Source: Siphonodentalium dalli (Eukaryota; Mollusca; Scaphopoda; Gadilida; Siphonodentaliidae). From it: a stretch of 64,000 bases of DNA. Location of the stretch: contig CP136064.1 of assembly GCA_032622095.1 (NCBI GenBank), positions 6,691,512 to 6,755,511 on the forward strand, written 5' to 3'. The translations under genes and the position numbers were made by a program. The notes under the pieces are model-generated. The model was given only the letters and a program-made list of their open reading frames with translations, did no database searches and was not told the origin of the DNA. Shown here one piece after another: positions 1 to 12,899 of the stretch; within the stretch, counting starts at the first letter, position 1; each line of letters begins with the position of its first letter.

Positions 1-409
1 AACCCCATCCGCATAACCAATATAAGGATGTGAGGTTAATTATAACTCCATCCACATAACTAATAAATATGTCTGAAAATTAAACAAAAAAATTAAATTC
101 CATGATGGCGTCCAATATGGACTACCAGGTACCTTATAAATTCTGCTCCAAAAACATGTATTTTGAATATATGGATGTTTATGGGGAGAAACCGATTATT
201 TCAATGCCATTTTAATTCACTTGGTGCCAAAACCCGACCTACATGTACGGGATAGCGTTTTGCGCGCGACTGTATCTTCAGCATATGTGCATCTTTAATA
301 AGCCAACAATTGGAATTCCAATAGAGAAGATTGGCGTGGGTCCCTTGCGCATAGACATCATGGATGATCTCTATGGGAATCAATATTGACATTTAATAGA
401 CAATTTCGA

Positions 410-815
410 TTAACCGCAATAACTTAAGGAATCTCTAATTGCGCTTAAGCCCAATGAGAATGCAATAAGACATTCCTTATTACGCTTAACCGCAATTACT
501 TCCCATTGCACTTAAAAAAAAAATAATATCTCTCTCAATAGATCACCCTTCTGCAAATAGTAGAATAATCCTATATTTGTTCCACCCATTGTGCCATGGA
601 GATGGACTACATCACCTGAATTATAAGGAGTTTATGTACTATATATAATATATTATTCCTTAAGAGATTCATTATTGGGCTTTATCAGCGCAATTTGAAT
701 ATTCTTCATTGCACTTAAGCGCAATTAAATATTCCCTTATTGCGCTTAAGCACAATATAGATTCCCTTATTCCCTTATTGAGCTTATAAGCGCAATAAGG
801 AATATCCCTCTTGCG
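410..815. repeat. Cluster of short palindromic TTGCGCTTAAGCGCAA-like repeats
   Basis: Between about 410 and 510, and again between about 690 and 815, the motif TTGCGCTTAAGCGCAAT and variants (cgcaataaggaat, attgcgcttaag) recur several times on both strands. The core GCGCTTAAGCGC is self-complementary, so each copy can form a short stem. No gene is visible from 1 to about 2217 apart from this cluster; the short open frames there have no recognisable protein character. The role is unknown. It could be the remains of a palindromic minisatellite or MITE. Confidence 0.6.
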
Positions 816-2185
816 TTTAATTAAGAAAAAAAGTTATAATTGTATTGTAACTATTGGTTTGTCCTTTAATATTTCCATACATCATGCCCACATATATTAT
901 AAAAGAATAGTACTATTATTATTAATAGTGCTCGTAGTAGTTAATACCACCTTACCGTCAATATTCTAGCATGGTTAGTTTCAAAATCACAACGTTAATT
1001 GTTATTACTATTTGTGTGTAGTGTATATGTACATCAGTCATCAATTGAGAAACTTAAGCACAGCCTGGTTGAATATCAACCATATATGGTGGGTTATTCT
1101 CACATTCAAGCTGTTGGTGTCATTCATGTTATTTTGCAATGCGAAGAGGTAGACCCCCCCAATAGCTAATCAATACCACTCAGGACAGTGGGTGTTTTTC
1201 CTCAATTAATTGAATTTCTTGTTTGGTGCACCATCGCGCGCGATCAATCGTTTGAAAATCTACGTGTGCTTGATTACGAGGTTACTCTGGCCCATTTTCA
1301 GCTGGGGTGTAGTTCGGTAATTCTGAACTGCACGGTTCTTTCTCTAGTGATCATATTAGGTCGGGAGCATTAGAACCGAAACCACAAACAAACGTTCTGT
1401 ATTTGAAGTTCGTTTAAACTAGAGATGCTCTCTTGATAACCCATGCTGTTTATTATTTTCTGATTCCCAACATTCTAAAGACCATTTTCGGCTTGATCGT
1501 AGTAAACATTTTCCAAATGATATAATTTAATGTTTCCTCCATGTTATCAAGCCACGCTGATAATCAAACATTAGGCTAAATCACGATATTGTTTAAGATC
1601 TATAACCTATTACTAGTATATAATTGTAGAGAATACATTAATTATATATACATTGCATATAAAGGAAACCCATTGATAAAGAGCGTTCTTTTGTGTTATT
1701 TAATGTGTATATGTATATATAGACATACTAATTTAAGTCCCTCCTATATATAAACACTTATATTTTCTCCTGGGTTTGTCCCCATATAACAATGTATGCA
1801 AACGGTTCTTAATCCTTTAAATAACAGGTATAGTATATTGGCTATCCTCCCTATATGAACAACGGTACCTCCGATGACAAGATAACAAAATAACCTTGCC
1901 ACGATAGTGTGAGTAATCAACAACGCAATGTTTACCTCTTGGAACAGTGTAGTTACTTTCTGATAATTGGCTCCATAATCATACAATACCACCCAAAAAG
2001 CGGTTGTCGACGGTTTATATGCAAATTATGTATATTAAGCATGATTGTTACGATTATCTGGAATTTCCACCCTAGCATGCATGCATAACAAGTGTATGTA
2101 TTGTTTAATACCATTAGATGTGATGCATAATATCGGAAACTCAAACTCCGCGTGCAACATATGTTTAAATTAAAAAAGAATATGG

Positions 2186-2211
2186 AAAAAAAAAAAAAAA
2201 AAAAAAAAAAA
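2186..2211. repeat. Poly-A tract
   Basis: An uninterrupted run of about 26 A follows a tract of A-rich sequence and lies immediately before a segment that is repeated near 61.7 kb. It may be the tail of a retroposed copy on the plus strand, but no element body was recognised upstream. Confidence 0.7.
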
Positions 2212-2217
2212 ACCCCA

Positions 2218-4010
2218 CTAAATATAGCTATTAAAAGTGTAGCATGTTGTTTACAACTTACCGTTATTGCGCTCGCTAATCATTGCCACTCAACATTTCG
2301 GTGCTGAGTGGGTCACCGTAAATTAATCACCACGGTCCTAAGTGTTTTGGGTATCACACACTCGTTATATGCTGTATATAAACAAATGCTCGGCTCACAC
2401 AGGTTTGTTTTTTTATAATATCGTATGCATACTATCATTATACCATATTATTAGTATATTCTTGAGAAAATTTTCTTAATTTGGTAACTGTTATTTCTAA
2501 ATTATAACATACAACCAAGGGCAACTGTACCTTTAACTTTTTTCATAGATTCATATATATTATGTTATACCCCGGAATCTATATCAAACGTGCTGGAAAG
2601 AGATTTATTTAATGGAGAACTCATTTATTAAGCATCTCTGAAATTAGCCTGAATGTATAGAAGTGGCTACCCAAACGATGATGCTGATCATTACTGCTCT
2701 GTTAATGTGAAAGGACCAACCTCGAGATTGCATTGCATAACATACCAGTCTAGTAATAACTAGACCAAGGTTTCCTTACAGTCAACTCTCAGTCTAGAGA
2801 CACCGTATTAAAATTCATTTCCGCGATGAACGGGAAATTCCCTTCTGGCGACAGCTCATTAATATTCATGTTTCCAAATATAGCACTGTTTACCTTTTTG
2901 ATTGGAGTTATTTGATGCGACAGACCTTTGCCGTAACCGGTAGGAAGAATAGCTAACACACCTTTTTCTGGTTATTAATAAACTCCTCAGAATAAACTCC
3001 TGTTCTTGCTTCAGTGAATCAATATCAAGTTTCTTCAAAAATGTTCTTAATTACAATTTCGAGAATTTGTATTTCGTAAGTCTGCTATTGATTTAGCATA
3101 GCCTCGCTTTGATCTAGCATTTCCGCCTTCGGTAATACATATTTTTAGATCTATTGGGCGGTGCTTGTATGAATAATTACTATGAGGGCAGAATATGAAT
3201 AGGTAATGGGATTTGCAGGCAGTTATTGGTTGGTCGAGCTACGCATTGCCTGGTGCGTATCGGTTGGATTTCTCCCGTTTGAAATAAATGTTTCCATGAA
3301 TGTCTCAAGACCGTAAGTTGAAAGTAATGCAAATTAGGTCTAGTTTTAATAAGACTGATAACACACATGTTGAAGATCTACTTTGTTTTAAGGGTAACCA
3401 ATAAGTGGTAAGTGGGTGTCTGACCAGGTAACACATCATGTAGGGTTAGCGAAAATCACACCTAGCATCCCGGGATGACAGTAAAACGTCAAAATGAAAT
3501 GCTGGCTGACGGCCCGAAGGAAATTAGGATAAGCTGAAAGAAAAATGGCCAATTAGTCATATACATTTAATCACAAAGTGAAGTTGGTACCAAATGTATG
3601 GAATAACAAGAGAAAGAGGAGGGAATCTGCAAAGCATATGAAAATAGGGGTAAAACAAATAAAGGAACAGTGACCAAATTTTGTGCAGATACCTGATTCC
3701 TCGTTCACTAAATTTTGGATGGAGAGCAGTGGCCCGGAGCGGTTTTACTAAATTTGGAAAATAATTTTGAACGTACGCACCAAAATATCTCAATTAATAA
3801 AATAGCGAGGATTGCATTGTATAACATGCATGTTGCAAATCTACTTTATCGATCAATCCCACTTTCCAACGAAGGAAATTACCAATTGGTTGAAGCTGTC
3901 CAAAATTGTTATTCTTATTGCGATAATTTTGCGATGAACAAATCAATTACAAATAGCGACCCCACTATTCAAAGCAAGATATCTACATGCTCTAAACATA
4001 TGATGATAAA
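2218..4010 (+). repeat. Dispersed repeat, copy 1 (partner at 61.7-62.96 kb)
   Basis: Several blocks match the same blocks, in the same order and orientation, near the right end of the window. The blocks begin agtgtagcatgttgtttaca (about 2237 and 61732), ctgaaattagcctg (2639 and 62639) and aaatagcgacccca (3950 and 62883). This copy has about 1 kb of extra sequence (about 2760-3790) that the right-hand copy lacks. The last block reads as an open frame here (3715-4041), but the equivalent reading in the other copy is broken by a stop. A protein-coding past is therefore possible but unproven. The family is not recognised. Confidence 0.65.
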
Positions 4011-4979
4011 ACTATGTTTCCTTTCCCTAAACCAATCTTGAACATTCCGCATTGTGTTTGTGTGTTTAGTTCGAATTGTTTTTAACTTGAGTGTTCAACA
4101 TTAATACATGTATATTTTGTTCTGTCAGCCATCGTCCCGGTAATGGGGAGTGGAGCTCCATCTAAGTTGTTATAACGTGTGCTCCAATCACCATTCGTCC
4201 ATCCTATATTTGTTGCTATGGTACATTTGTTAGAAATGTCAAGTTGGGATGTTAAATAAAATATAAAACATTGTAGGGACCTACATGTATCAAATAAAAT
4301 ATAAAACATTATCTGGACCTACCAAACGAACACTTGAATTTCACATATCATCATCGTCAGTGCATGTATAATCTGTACAGTTATACAAAGAAAACAAACA
4401 ATTGTTTCAATATCAGTGTTGGTTCCAGGGACGTGGCGACATGTGGGTGTCTTACCCCCCCCCCCACAATTTTGTCAAAATATTCAATAGTTCCATGCCT
4501 GACACAACAATAGTTTAAAAGTTTATGCCGCATATAAGTTAAAAGTTTTCTCATTATTTGATTTTCCTATCCAATAATTAATGGAGAATTTGTTGTTCTT
4601 AGACCAACACCAGCATATTTTTCTAATTTTAGTAAAATCTTTGGTCATAAATGGCCATCAGTTGAAAATTTTCCAAATTTATAAGGGTATCAGGAGGGAA
4701 ATGAAATTCTGCGAGCCTGGGAGTTTGGTTTGGTTCAAGAGAGCAGTTGGAAATTTCCCACCACACGGGGACCCTCTTATAGCCACGTCCATGGTTGGTT
4801 CCAGTTCTGGGGTCAGTACTATAAGACTTCCACGGCTGTAAATTACAAGTTTATCAAAATGAAAGTCATTGGTTCATAAAACGCTGACCGTTTCTATTGA
4901 TATTGTGCGAACATAAAATAATATTAATAACCGTCCCATCATGACAACACCAACGTGCATGCGACGGGCATTATTGTCT

Positions 4980-5310
4980 GTCACATTTACTTTGGTTTGA
5001 CACTATTATGGCACGTTCACGTGCAGCTGCAAGAAAATGTCTGCAAGAAAATGTTAGGAACAAATTTACCATGACATTTTATTGCTGCAAATCACGTGTA
5101 TTGTTCAGTAAGTTGTCGGTCAAATTTACTCCAAATTGAGCGTCTTGTATATAAGTTACATGTGTAGAAGTATTATAGTACAGACCCTGATTTTGGTTTA
5201 ACACAATTATGGCACGTTCACATGCAGCTGCAAGAAAATGTCTACAAGATAATATGAGGTACAAATATACCTTGATATGTTATTGCTGCAAATCACACTT
5301 GTGAGAACTC
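4980..5310 (+). repeat. Two-copy direct repeat, about 200-bp period
   Basis: A block beginning ttggtttgacactattatgg (about 4992) and containing gcagctgcaagaaaatgtct, then ttattgctgcaaatcac, recurs in diverged form at about 5192-5296. This is a local tandem duplication. From 4011 to 6640 nothing else was found except a poly-C run at 4455-4466; short open frames there have no recognisable domain. Confidence 0.6.
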
Positions 5311-6646
5311 GGCGGTTTAGATGGCGATGATTGAGCTCTAAATCCGAACAGTTTTAGTCGTGATGGTTGACGTGAATTGCTTCGGATAAACAACATATAG
5401 TCCATGTTGGCAATTTATAGCATTGTAACATATTATGAAAATGTCACAGATCTTATCGAGAATGGAACCCCTTGTTTTTTCAACAAACATTATGTACTCA
5501 TACTTTATAGTTTAGTTTAGTCCGCTGTATTACATGTGTGCATGTTCAGCTGAACAATATGTTTATTAATGCATCTGCGAACCCCAAGTGTTATATATGT
5601 AAAGAGTATGAAAAGAGTTTTATCGTGTCCCATGTAAAAACGGCTAAGAATATAGCATTCATTATTGAGCGTGGCCTTGTTGTTAGAATGGGTGTTTATG
5701 TACTTAATTCAACCAACAAAGACGGCATTTAAACATAGGATGGTGAACTTGGCCATAGGTCACGGAAAGGCCAGAAGAGCGAGTGTGTTACGTATATGGT
5801 AATTTCAACAATACAAATTACCATGAATCAAGGTGCGTGAACACGATTCATGCGCATTCGATGTAATGACAATGCAATTCCTCGGTCGGGTATTTACTCA
5901 TGTTGTGTTTTCCATTGGTCACACGAGTAAAACCTGACATTTTCCTGCTCGTCATGTGAACATGCCATTATGGCTCAATTGGTCATTGTCGCATGATATC
6001 GTGTAAAAAGGCAACCAGGATCTCACAAAAATGCAACAACAAAAAAACACCCACGATCTGCCAAGCATGCAAATAGACTCATATGATCTCTCAAACCTTC
6101 TAACAGTCATCCGTGCAACATCCCAAAATCAGATATATACCTCCGTTGTATCGGCATCCCATGTGTGTGCGCTGTGTATAGGTGTGTTCCTCTTCGTGTG
6201 AATGCACACTGGTGCTCCGTGACTTGAGTTGACATTTCGAAAAAAGATATACAGTGCAAGGTTTTACGTCATATGGTTCGAATGACAGTCTAATGCATCA
6301 TTATCCTTAATTATGCGTTCAGTTCGATTCGGTAGGGATGCTTTTAGGGCTAATTACAACGCTCCCCATGAGGCTCAAATCGTGTTCAACTGTCACGAAA
6401 TTTGTCGTGTCTGATTATATATCGTAATTTACATGTATATCAAAATGGTATAAAGCGTATTAATGTTTGTTAGTTGGCATATTTTCAGTTTCGGACACAG
6501 CATCTTTTTGTTTATGGAATTTTAATGAGACTTTGATATGCTGGGTGTCTTTTTGCACTTTTAGAATATCATGGGTGTGCTTTTGCACGAAATCATGCGA
6601 CATGGACCATTCAACGCCAATATGGCACATGCTTGCGAAGGATTAC

Positions 6647-6886
6647 TGCAGAGCCAGTTGCGGCCGATCCTGTCCCGTATGCGACCTCTTCGTACATCTG
6701 ACATCCATATTGAACATTGTATTCCACTGCCATACATTGTTCCATGGTGTAGCAGTATGCGGCGCAATCTTCAATCCCGCCCTCTGATGGGAAATGTGTG
6801 CTAAGTGCTGAGAGTGATCGTCGTTCCTTCTTGGTGGCAACTTCAAAGAACATCCCCGTCGGTACATCGATGTTGTTTTCTGTTGA
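6647..6886 (-). CDS. PAN/apple-like domain exon
   Basis: On the minus strand an acceptor (tatttcaacag) is followed by an open exon that ends at a GTAAT donor just after about 80 codons. The translation holds GIEDCAAYCYTMEQC, then MAVEYNVQYGCQMYEE, which has the Cys spacing and aromatic/Asn pattern of PAN/apple domains (C-x3-C, then C-x-A-x-E-Y-N, then G-C-x-x-Y). Such domains are extracellular protein- or sugar-binding modules. The reading frame enters in phase 1. It lies downstream, in transcription order, of the C-type lectin exons at 25.4 and 15.5 kb, and lectin/PAN combinations are common in molluscs, so it may be a later exon of the same gene. The link is inferred. No further downstream exon was identified towards position 1. 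Confidence 0.55.
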
Positions 6887-7156
6887 AATACGAGAAATGA
6901 TTCGTGCGTGAGATATATTTGTTCAAAAATGTCCTCATTTTACACGATTCTTGTTACGAACTTGTATATATCTGTTTTTATGTTTTATGTCATTATTTAA
7001 AGGGGGTGTGAGACCTGATTACTTAAAACAGGGTATACAGACACCACCCCGGACTGAAAAGGACGCGACATCGGCTCCCTGGACTGACACGGACGCCACA
7101 TTGGCTCCCTAGACTGACACGGCAGGACACAACACCAGCGTAGTAATTTGACCCAC

Positions 7157-7304
7157 AATATCACGGACAACTTTAAACTTTGAGGAGCGGTTCCAGCCTA
7201 ATGCCCAATGCACGCATTCGGCAGACGAAATACATGTAGCATCATCACGTGTTCGAGTCGTTTCCCTCCGTCTCTCAAAGAGATGCAGCCTTGCGGAGAA
7301 CTGT
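7157..7304 (-). CDS. Candidate exon of the lectin/PAN gene, unrecognised
   Basis: A minus-strand acceptor-like sequence (gtgtgtatcaacag) opens a frame of about 50 codons containing DDATCISSAECVHWALGW. Entry is phase 0, which fits the donor of the lectin exon at 15280. A weak donor (G|GTCAAA) near 7157 would leave phase 1, which fits entry to the PAN-like exon at 6886. The SSAEC motif faintly resembles the start of a PAN domain, but the other cysteines are missing. The evidence is only phase and position; it may equally be chance. Confidence 0.22.
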
Positions 7305-7689
7305 TGATACACACCATGCAAAACATGAACATTAGTTAAAAAACGACAATTGGGTTTTACATATAGAGATGAATAAAGCCGTCTAGTGGGTTAGACTAAG
7401 TTTTTGAGGGCACCTGGTTGTCATATCTCCGTGAAGATAACGATTCTTTAAAGAAATGTCTAGGTGCTCCTCTCTTGTTGGTGCTGTACTGGCTAATTAT
7501 ACTCAGTTTAAAAGAAATGTTGATATATCAGCTACATGTGTCAGACACAGGGCTAGATTTTAAATTGCTTATGTTAGGCGTTGAGTATGTTCTAAAAATG
7601 AAAGAAATCCTCTGTATCGGGCAGATGTTTCGTTCTCAGATGTTCGCCATATCAAATCCAGTCGTAAGCCGGGATTTTGTTTACCCTGT

Positions 7690-7758
7690 GCCAATGCATT
7701 CTCTTATATATGCGAGTCGACCATAGGTCGCCTCGCATATATAAGAGAATGCATTGGC
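7690..7758. repeat. 69-bp palindrome (GCCAATGCATTCTC type)
   Basis: The left arm gccaatgcattctcttatat continues to atgcgag. The right arm ctcgcatatataagagaatg continues to cattggc. The 15-bp centre tcgaccataggtcgc is itself almost palindromic. The whole unit is a near-perfect inverted repeat and recurs about ten times in this window. Confidence 0.9.
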
Positions 7759-7978
7759 CTAACAATGTTTTATCATTTTTTTTTAATAAACGTTTCTTAC
7801 ATTTTTTAGGACATAAAATAAAAAACATCCATTACCCTGCAGGAAGACCCCACACATATATAGAAGCACATAGAAGAGTGCCGTCTGCTCATGTTTGTCT
7901 GGGGCTCTGTATGGGTAAAATTTATAAAATTGTTAAAGAATACAAGAAAAAAGTATTAAAATTGTAAACAATTGTTAG

Positions 7979-8047
7979 GCCAATGCATTCTCTTATATAT
8001 GCGAGGCGACCTATGGTCGACTCGCATATATAAGAGAATGCATTAGC
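7979..8047. repeat. 69-bp palindrome, second of pair
   Basis: Same unit as at 7690 with the centre in the opposite orientation (gcgacctatggtcga). The two palindromes of the pair are therefore themselves an inverted repeat. One mismatch occurs near the end (cattagc). Confidence 0.9.
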
Positions 8048-8449
8048 ACAGGTTAAAATAAAATCCCGACTTACGACTGGATTTGATATGGCGGGTCACA
8101 TTTGTAGTTGTTGTTCGGTAAATCTGAAAAGGCATGCACTACTGGCTGTGTTATGTTAGAATAAACTATATTTGACTGCACACTATGACCACTATTTGTT
8201 AACATGTCTTCGATACATTTCCATCTCACTTGACAAATTGTATCTTTTTCGTGGAAAATATCTTGAATGGGAAAGACGCAATTTTAAATTATAATACATG
8301 AACAATTCTAACGAACCATCCTCGTATGGCTCAATGTCCCTCGTGTTGCAAGAATATGTGTATCTCTTAAATAGAATGATAAATATACTTTTAACGCTTT
8401 CGTCTATGTGCCTGTTTTTTGCTAGCTCAATATCTGAATGCCCCGATTT

Positions 8450-9905
8450 CCAGTCCACGTTTAAATATGACAGTTGAAAAGATATAATTTTATCAAGTCG
8501 CTTGATTCGGTCACAGTTTGTCGAGGTTGTGAATTTGTTTAACGCCAGAAACTCCTTAGAATGAATTATTTACATGAATTTATATAACATTGGTGGATAC
8601 CGGCGACTAAACAAATTCCTATCAAATTTAATGTGCCCCCATCTCTCATCCAAACGGCAGCAACGTGTCGTCTTTGAATCATACGATTAAATTCCTTGTT
8701 GCATGGAGAAGAATGTGTATCAGTTTGACAGAAATGGGCGCTAATTAGGTGTAACAATTGTGTTGCTGCTCTCCGCTTCCGGCACCCTTGACACTTTTTA
8801 CATCTTTAAACAACATTATTAGATTCCTCGTATTACGAAGATGATTATGTATAGGTTTAGTGGAAATCCGCGACAAAATGTGCTTCCTGCCCCCTGTTAT
8901 GCCCCGTCACAAACTTTTAATTCACGCCATTATCTTCCTATCAATAGTTACCCCCTTTAGACCCATTGGTGCCATCTAGATGGTCCCCGTGAAGTTATAT
9001 AGAAGACAGACAGACATGCAGATGTTCGCAAAGAGAAGCGCCAAATATGGCGTATTGAACCGACACGATTGGATTCCTCGTATGGTTGGGAAAGAACACG
9101 AATGAATTTGGTGGAAATTGGCGCTAACCATATTTTTTTATCAGTTTTTTTTGTGACACTCCTCTCTCTATCCATGATCAAGCGATGCTACTTTTGACAT
9201 CTTCAAAACATACAATTAAACTCATTATGATGATAACTATACATAAAATTGGTATAAGACGGCGACTAAACATTTTCGTATCAAATTATGTGCCACCCCA
9301 CCTCTCACCCAATTAGCACCAACTTGGCGTATTTAAATCACACGATTAGAATCCTCGTACAACGTAGAAGAATATGTATCAATTTTGTGGAAATCGGCGT
9401 TAAATAATTGTTAGCAATGTAGGCATCCATCTCCCCTTCCAAGCACCACTGACTCCAAAGACACAACTTTTGACATCTTTAAACCACACAATTAAATTCC
9501 TGATATCGCGGAGATTATTATTCATCAGTTTGGTGGTAATCGGCGACTAAAGAAATTCTTAACAAATTTAGTGCCCCCTACCCCATCTCTCACCAAGACG
9601 GCACAAACTTTGCGTCTTTAAATCACACGATTAAATTTCTTGCATCATGGCGAAGAATGTGTATACATTTGGTGGAAATCGGCGCTAAAAATATTTGCAT
9701 CAATTTTGGTCTCCTCCCCCCTTCGGTGCACCTCTGACTCGAATAACGTCACTGTCATTATACTCCTGATACGTTTGGTGGTGATTGGCTACTAAACCAA
9801 TTTATATCAAAGTTAGTGTCCCACCCCATCTCTGGCACCAGATGTACCAATTTTGGCGTCAGGTTAGATTCATTGTATCGTTGGGAAGAATATATTTTTA
9901 TTTCT
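8450..9905 (+). repeat. Degenerate tandem repeat family, array 1
   Basis: The sequence cycles through recurring phrases: gatta(a/g)attcctcgtatc, gagaagaat(g/a)tgtat, tttggtggaaatcggcg, ctaaacaaattcttatcaaa, catctctcacccaaacgg, ggcgtctttaaatcacacga. About five or six degenerate periods are visible. No open frame persists through them. The same family recurs at 18.44-19.04 and 23.42-25.0 kb. Confidence 0.75.
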
Positions 9906-9947
9906 CATCGTTGTCATTGTAAACGGCCTCCAGGCCATACATATGCG

Positions 9948-10050
9948 TTATAAGGACGGCGTCCGATTTATAAGTGAAACAAAGATCACAAGCGCCCGGA
10001 AGGCGCGTGTGGTATTTATGTCACTTATAAATCGGACGCCGTCCTTATAA
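9948..10050. repeat. Perfect 30-bp inverted repeat hairpin
   Basis: The left arm at 9948-9977 (ttataaggacggcgtccgat then ttataagtga) is exactly complementary to the right arm at 10021-10050. The 43-bp loop contains a second GC-rich inverted motif (gcgcccggaaggcgc). From 10051 to 11735 no gene was found. A looser inverted repeat (about 10892-10970, agcacaagaatagt against actattcacgtgct) is the only other structure noted there. Confidence 0.85.
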
Positions 10051-11736
10051 CATATTTATAACACCCAATCAGCCCGAGAAAGATACATTCAGTGATAAGT
10101 TGCTCTTACCAATTAAATGTTTGGTCGGTCTTACAAACCTGGTCCGGTCAATACCAATTAATACTCCGTAGTCGGTATTTCACCCAGTTAGTTCAACGCA
10201 TTGTATTTTTGCCTAATCATGACATTTCAATTAAATTTATGTTAATCTTGGATTAATTAGAGAGCATACTGCACTTCTATTATTGTTTGCATTATTCCTA
10301 TTTATTTATCCCACACATTCCACGCCCGATTTATAATATCACAGGATGCACTTTCGACCAATGTAAGTTATTCAATGGGTTCAGGCTACCGACCTTTAAA
10401 TATATGTTAGTTGTTGTCTGTGCTGTAAAACGGTCTGTCGTTGATTACATTTGTTCATTGTGTTGGTGGAGTGGCTACGAAATGTTCCACTGTGCATGAT
10501 AGTAACTGCAGGCTATCGCCGATAAAAGCAAATGTCCATGCAACTCATCAGAATACCCCAATCAGAAGCTTTAGTATGACATATAGTCGGTATTACTTTA
10601 ATTAATTATTTACGCTTAAATCTTTGGCATTAATTATTAACGTATAAATCTTTGGCATACCGTATCGCCCATGTCTTCTATGTCGCTATATCCCTGCATT
10701 TGCTTGTTGTGACAAAACATGGTATCACAACCCATATTAGTGATGCTCACCTCGGCGGACAAATCATTTGTTTGAATGATCGGGAGTGAATAATGGGCCA
10801 ATCAAGGTGTGCGCCGCGAACACAATACATAGGCCTGTTGTTACCACAACAGACCGTTTGATAAAACAGGCGACGACTTAAGTAATGGTTAGAGCACAAG
10901 AATAGTTCGTAACCAGAATCAATCGAGTCGAAGGCGAGATTTATTCTGGTAAAGCACTATTCACGTGCTCTGACCGACTTTGAGCACAATTGACCCCCAC
11001 ATAATGCAATTAACTCGAAATCACGTGCGCTTGCCCAGATTGAACACAATAGCCCGTTAGCCACGCATAACAATCCGATTAACCATGCAACGATCGCCGT
11101 TGGATATGAATAAATATGTCAGAAACGACACGAACTGGTCCCATGCACTGATTAACGGGTAACCCGTTTTCACAAACCAAATCACTCACAGATGTGTTTA
11201 AAAGTCAAATGTGGCAGTCGCATGATTGTGACTTACTATTATATTATATACATAGGATAAGTGGATCATCAATTCAGAAGAAGTCTGTCTGCCAGAATGA
11301 TAAGGAATTTGTAACCAGCAACCAACTTACTTTTTGCCAAAGGTAATGCTGCACATCAATATTATGTGACAAACGTGTCGTATTTACAAGCAAACTGTTT
11401 TGAAATTACTACTAATAGTCCATTGGTTCCTCCAGATTCTCCAGATTCAAGTTCGGTTGTTAGTTATATCGGAAAAGTGGAGCGCTATATAGTGAAGTCG
11501 GATTATTAGATATATCACTATTTAGTGGTTCTAAATGTAAATGTTAATTCGTTTAGTTTTATCGTTGGATTAGTGGTCCTGAGTACCAGTGAATATTTTC
11601 GGAACTGGATTAGTTTTGTGGAGTAATTATAATAAATGTAATTATTCTACTAGTTACTAAATAATTCAACCAATGCATGTGTTACTATTGCCACCGCCTT
11701 TCGTTCGCCCTGTTGATGTATGTATATTGTATTTTT

Positions 11737-12133
11737 GGTAAATCACACCAATTTCCAAGGCTGGCAAACTCATATTTCAGTGATATCCCATTATTCGACA
11801 CGCGCCACGCATAACAAACGAATCGCGCGATCGTTTCAATGTAGCTTCAATTATAATACCAGATGTAATGCACCCACACCCGCACTCCCATTATACCAGT
11901 ATACGCCTCCCTATATATGTGCCTGCTTTGTATACTAGAAGTGCGTAAATAGTAACGGCGTATAATGGCAGTGTGTTTGGGGGAAGAAGAGTGCTGGTCG
12001 TGCCCCTGTGCACATGGTAATTGAAGCGACTTCGAAGCGCTCGTGCGATTTGTCTGTTGTGAGTTGCGAGTGCATAACAATGGAGTAATCATTGAACTAT
12101 TCATTCGCCAGCCTTGGTAATTGGTGTGCTTTA
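11737..12133. mobile_element. Foldback MITE, about 400 bp
   Basis: The ends are inverted: aaatcacaccaatttccaag on the left and ttggtaattggtgtgcttta on the right. Complementarity continues inward, imperfectly, past gccagcc, attattcgacacgc and the gcgcgatcg region. There is no coding capacity. Nothing was recognised between 12134 and about 12900 except a small imperfect hairpin near 12300-12340 (ggcgtaatcgtgacc against ggcatgattacgtcgcc). Confidence 0.65.
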
Positions 12134-12899
12134 TCAAAACTCAGGGAACGATTGCAACAATGGGATTGTGCTCTAAAGATCTTTGCAGTAAATAAAGGTC
12201 GGTCACCAGACCTCATTAGATCACTTCCATTGGTCGAGGGCTGATTGGCGTGTTATAAGTCATACGAATGGCACTGTGATGAGATTTCTGTAACCAGGAG
12301 TGGCGTAATCGTGACCTCGGTCGAAGGCATGATTACGTCGCCTGATTCCATAAATACCACACATATTCCTGCATGAAACCTTCAGCTGATATTCCACACT
12401 GTAACCGACCAAATGGACAAATACACATGCCTGATCCGAATACAAATGATATTATCGCTCAATGTATGCGGATTGGATAAGAAGCTAAACTACCGGGAAT
12501 TCGAAGATATGATAGCGTCTTACGATATTTTATGTTAATGAGAAACTAAATCGTTTCTGAAGGATGATATAATAATACATAATTTCGAGTTACGAGGTAA
12601 GAAAGGGAAAAACATGGGGGTGGGGTTAGATGTGGAGGAATTTCGGTTTACGTTAAACGAAATTTTAGTCACTCTAGCGAGCAGATATCATCATCGTCCC
12701 CAAACGTAATGTGGGTGCGGTTCGCGGCAAAAACATGCCTCGTGGTAGTTTCCGGGCATATCGAATTAAACTTCGGCACCAACGTGAGGACGCAACCTAC
12801 CAACTGCTTATCAGAATAAAATACTTACCAGAACAGACGGTGGGACGCAGAAAAAAATGTCGACTATCAAACCAACATCGATTACACGAGATCTAAAAA

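Larger units (their letters stand above)
7642..8099. mobile_element. Foldback MITE with nested palindromes, copy 1
   Basis: The outer inverted repeat reads cgccatatcaaatccagtcg on the left and its complement gcgggtcac-side on the right (ends about 7645 and 8097). Each outer arm contains ccctgtgcc followed by a complete 69-bp near-perfect palindrome (7690-7758 and 7979-8047). The 220-bp centre is AT-rich and contains a short inverted motif (cccacacatat...gtctggggctct). There is no coding capacity; open frames across it are read-through of the palindrome. The insertion splits the repeat that is intact near 17.8-18.2 kb. Confidence 0.75.
7335..8175 (+). repeat. Dispersed repeat, copy A, interrupted by a foldback element
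   Basis: The segment starting gacaattgggttttacatat (7347) and running through gagggcacctgg, ctcagtttaaaagaaatgtt and atatttgactgcaca matches 17819-18260. In the 17.8-kb copy no foldback element is present, so that copy works as a near empty-site reference for the 7.64-8.10 kb insertion. Together with the tandem repeats that follow both copies, it appears to be the head of one larger repeat family. Confidence 0.65.

Noticed and set aside
3715-4041. 108-codon frame in the left dispersed repeat as a gene
   Set aside because: The matching block near 62.8 kb has a stop in this frame and is open in a different one, so there is no shared coding frame.
5079-5264. 61-codon minus-strand frame as a possible further exon of the lectin/PAN gene
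   Set aside because: It falls in a two-copy direct repeat and has neither splice signals nor the Cys pattern.
6467-6804. Two plus-strand open frames opposite the PAN-like exon
   Set aside because: They are antisense to the exon with the convincing Cys pattern and splice signals, and have no domain character of their own.
7677-7967. Open frames with CQCILLYMRVDHRSPRIYKRMHW-type pieces, also at 34231, 54111, 57358
   Set aside because: They are read-through of the 69-bp palindrome, appear on either strand, and are not under coding constraint.
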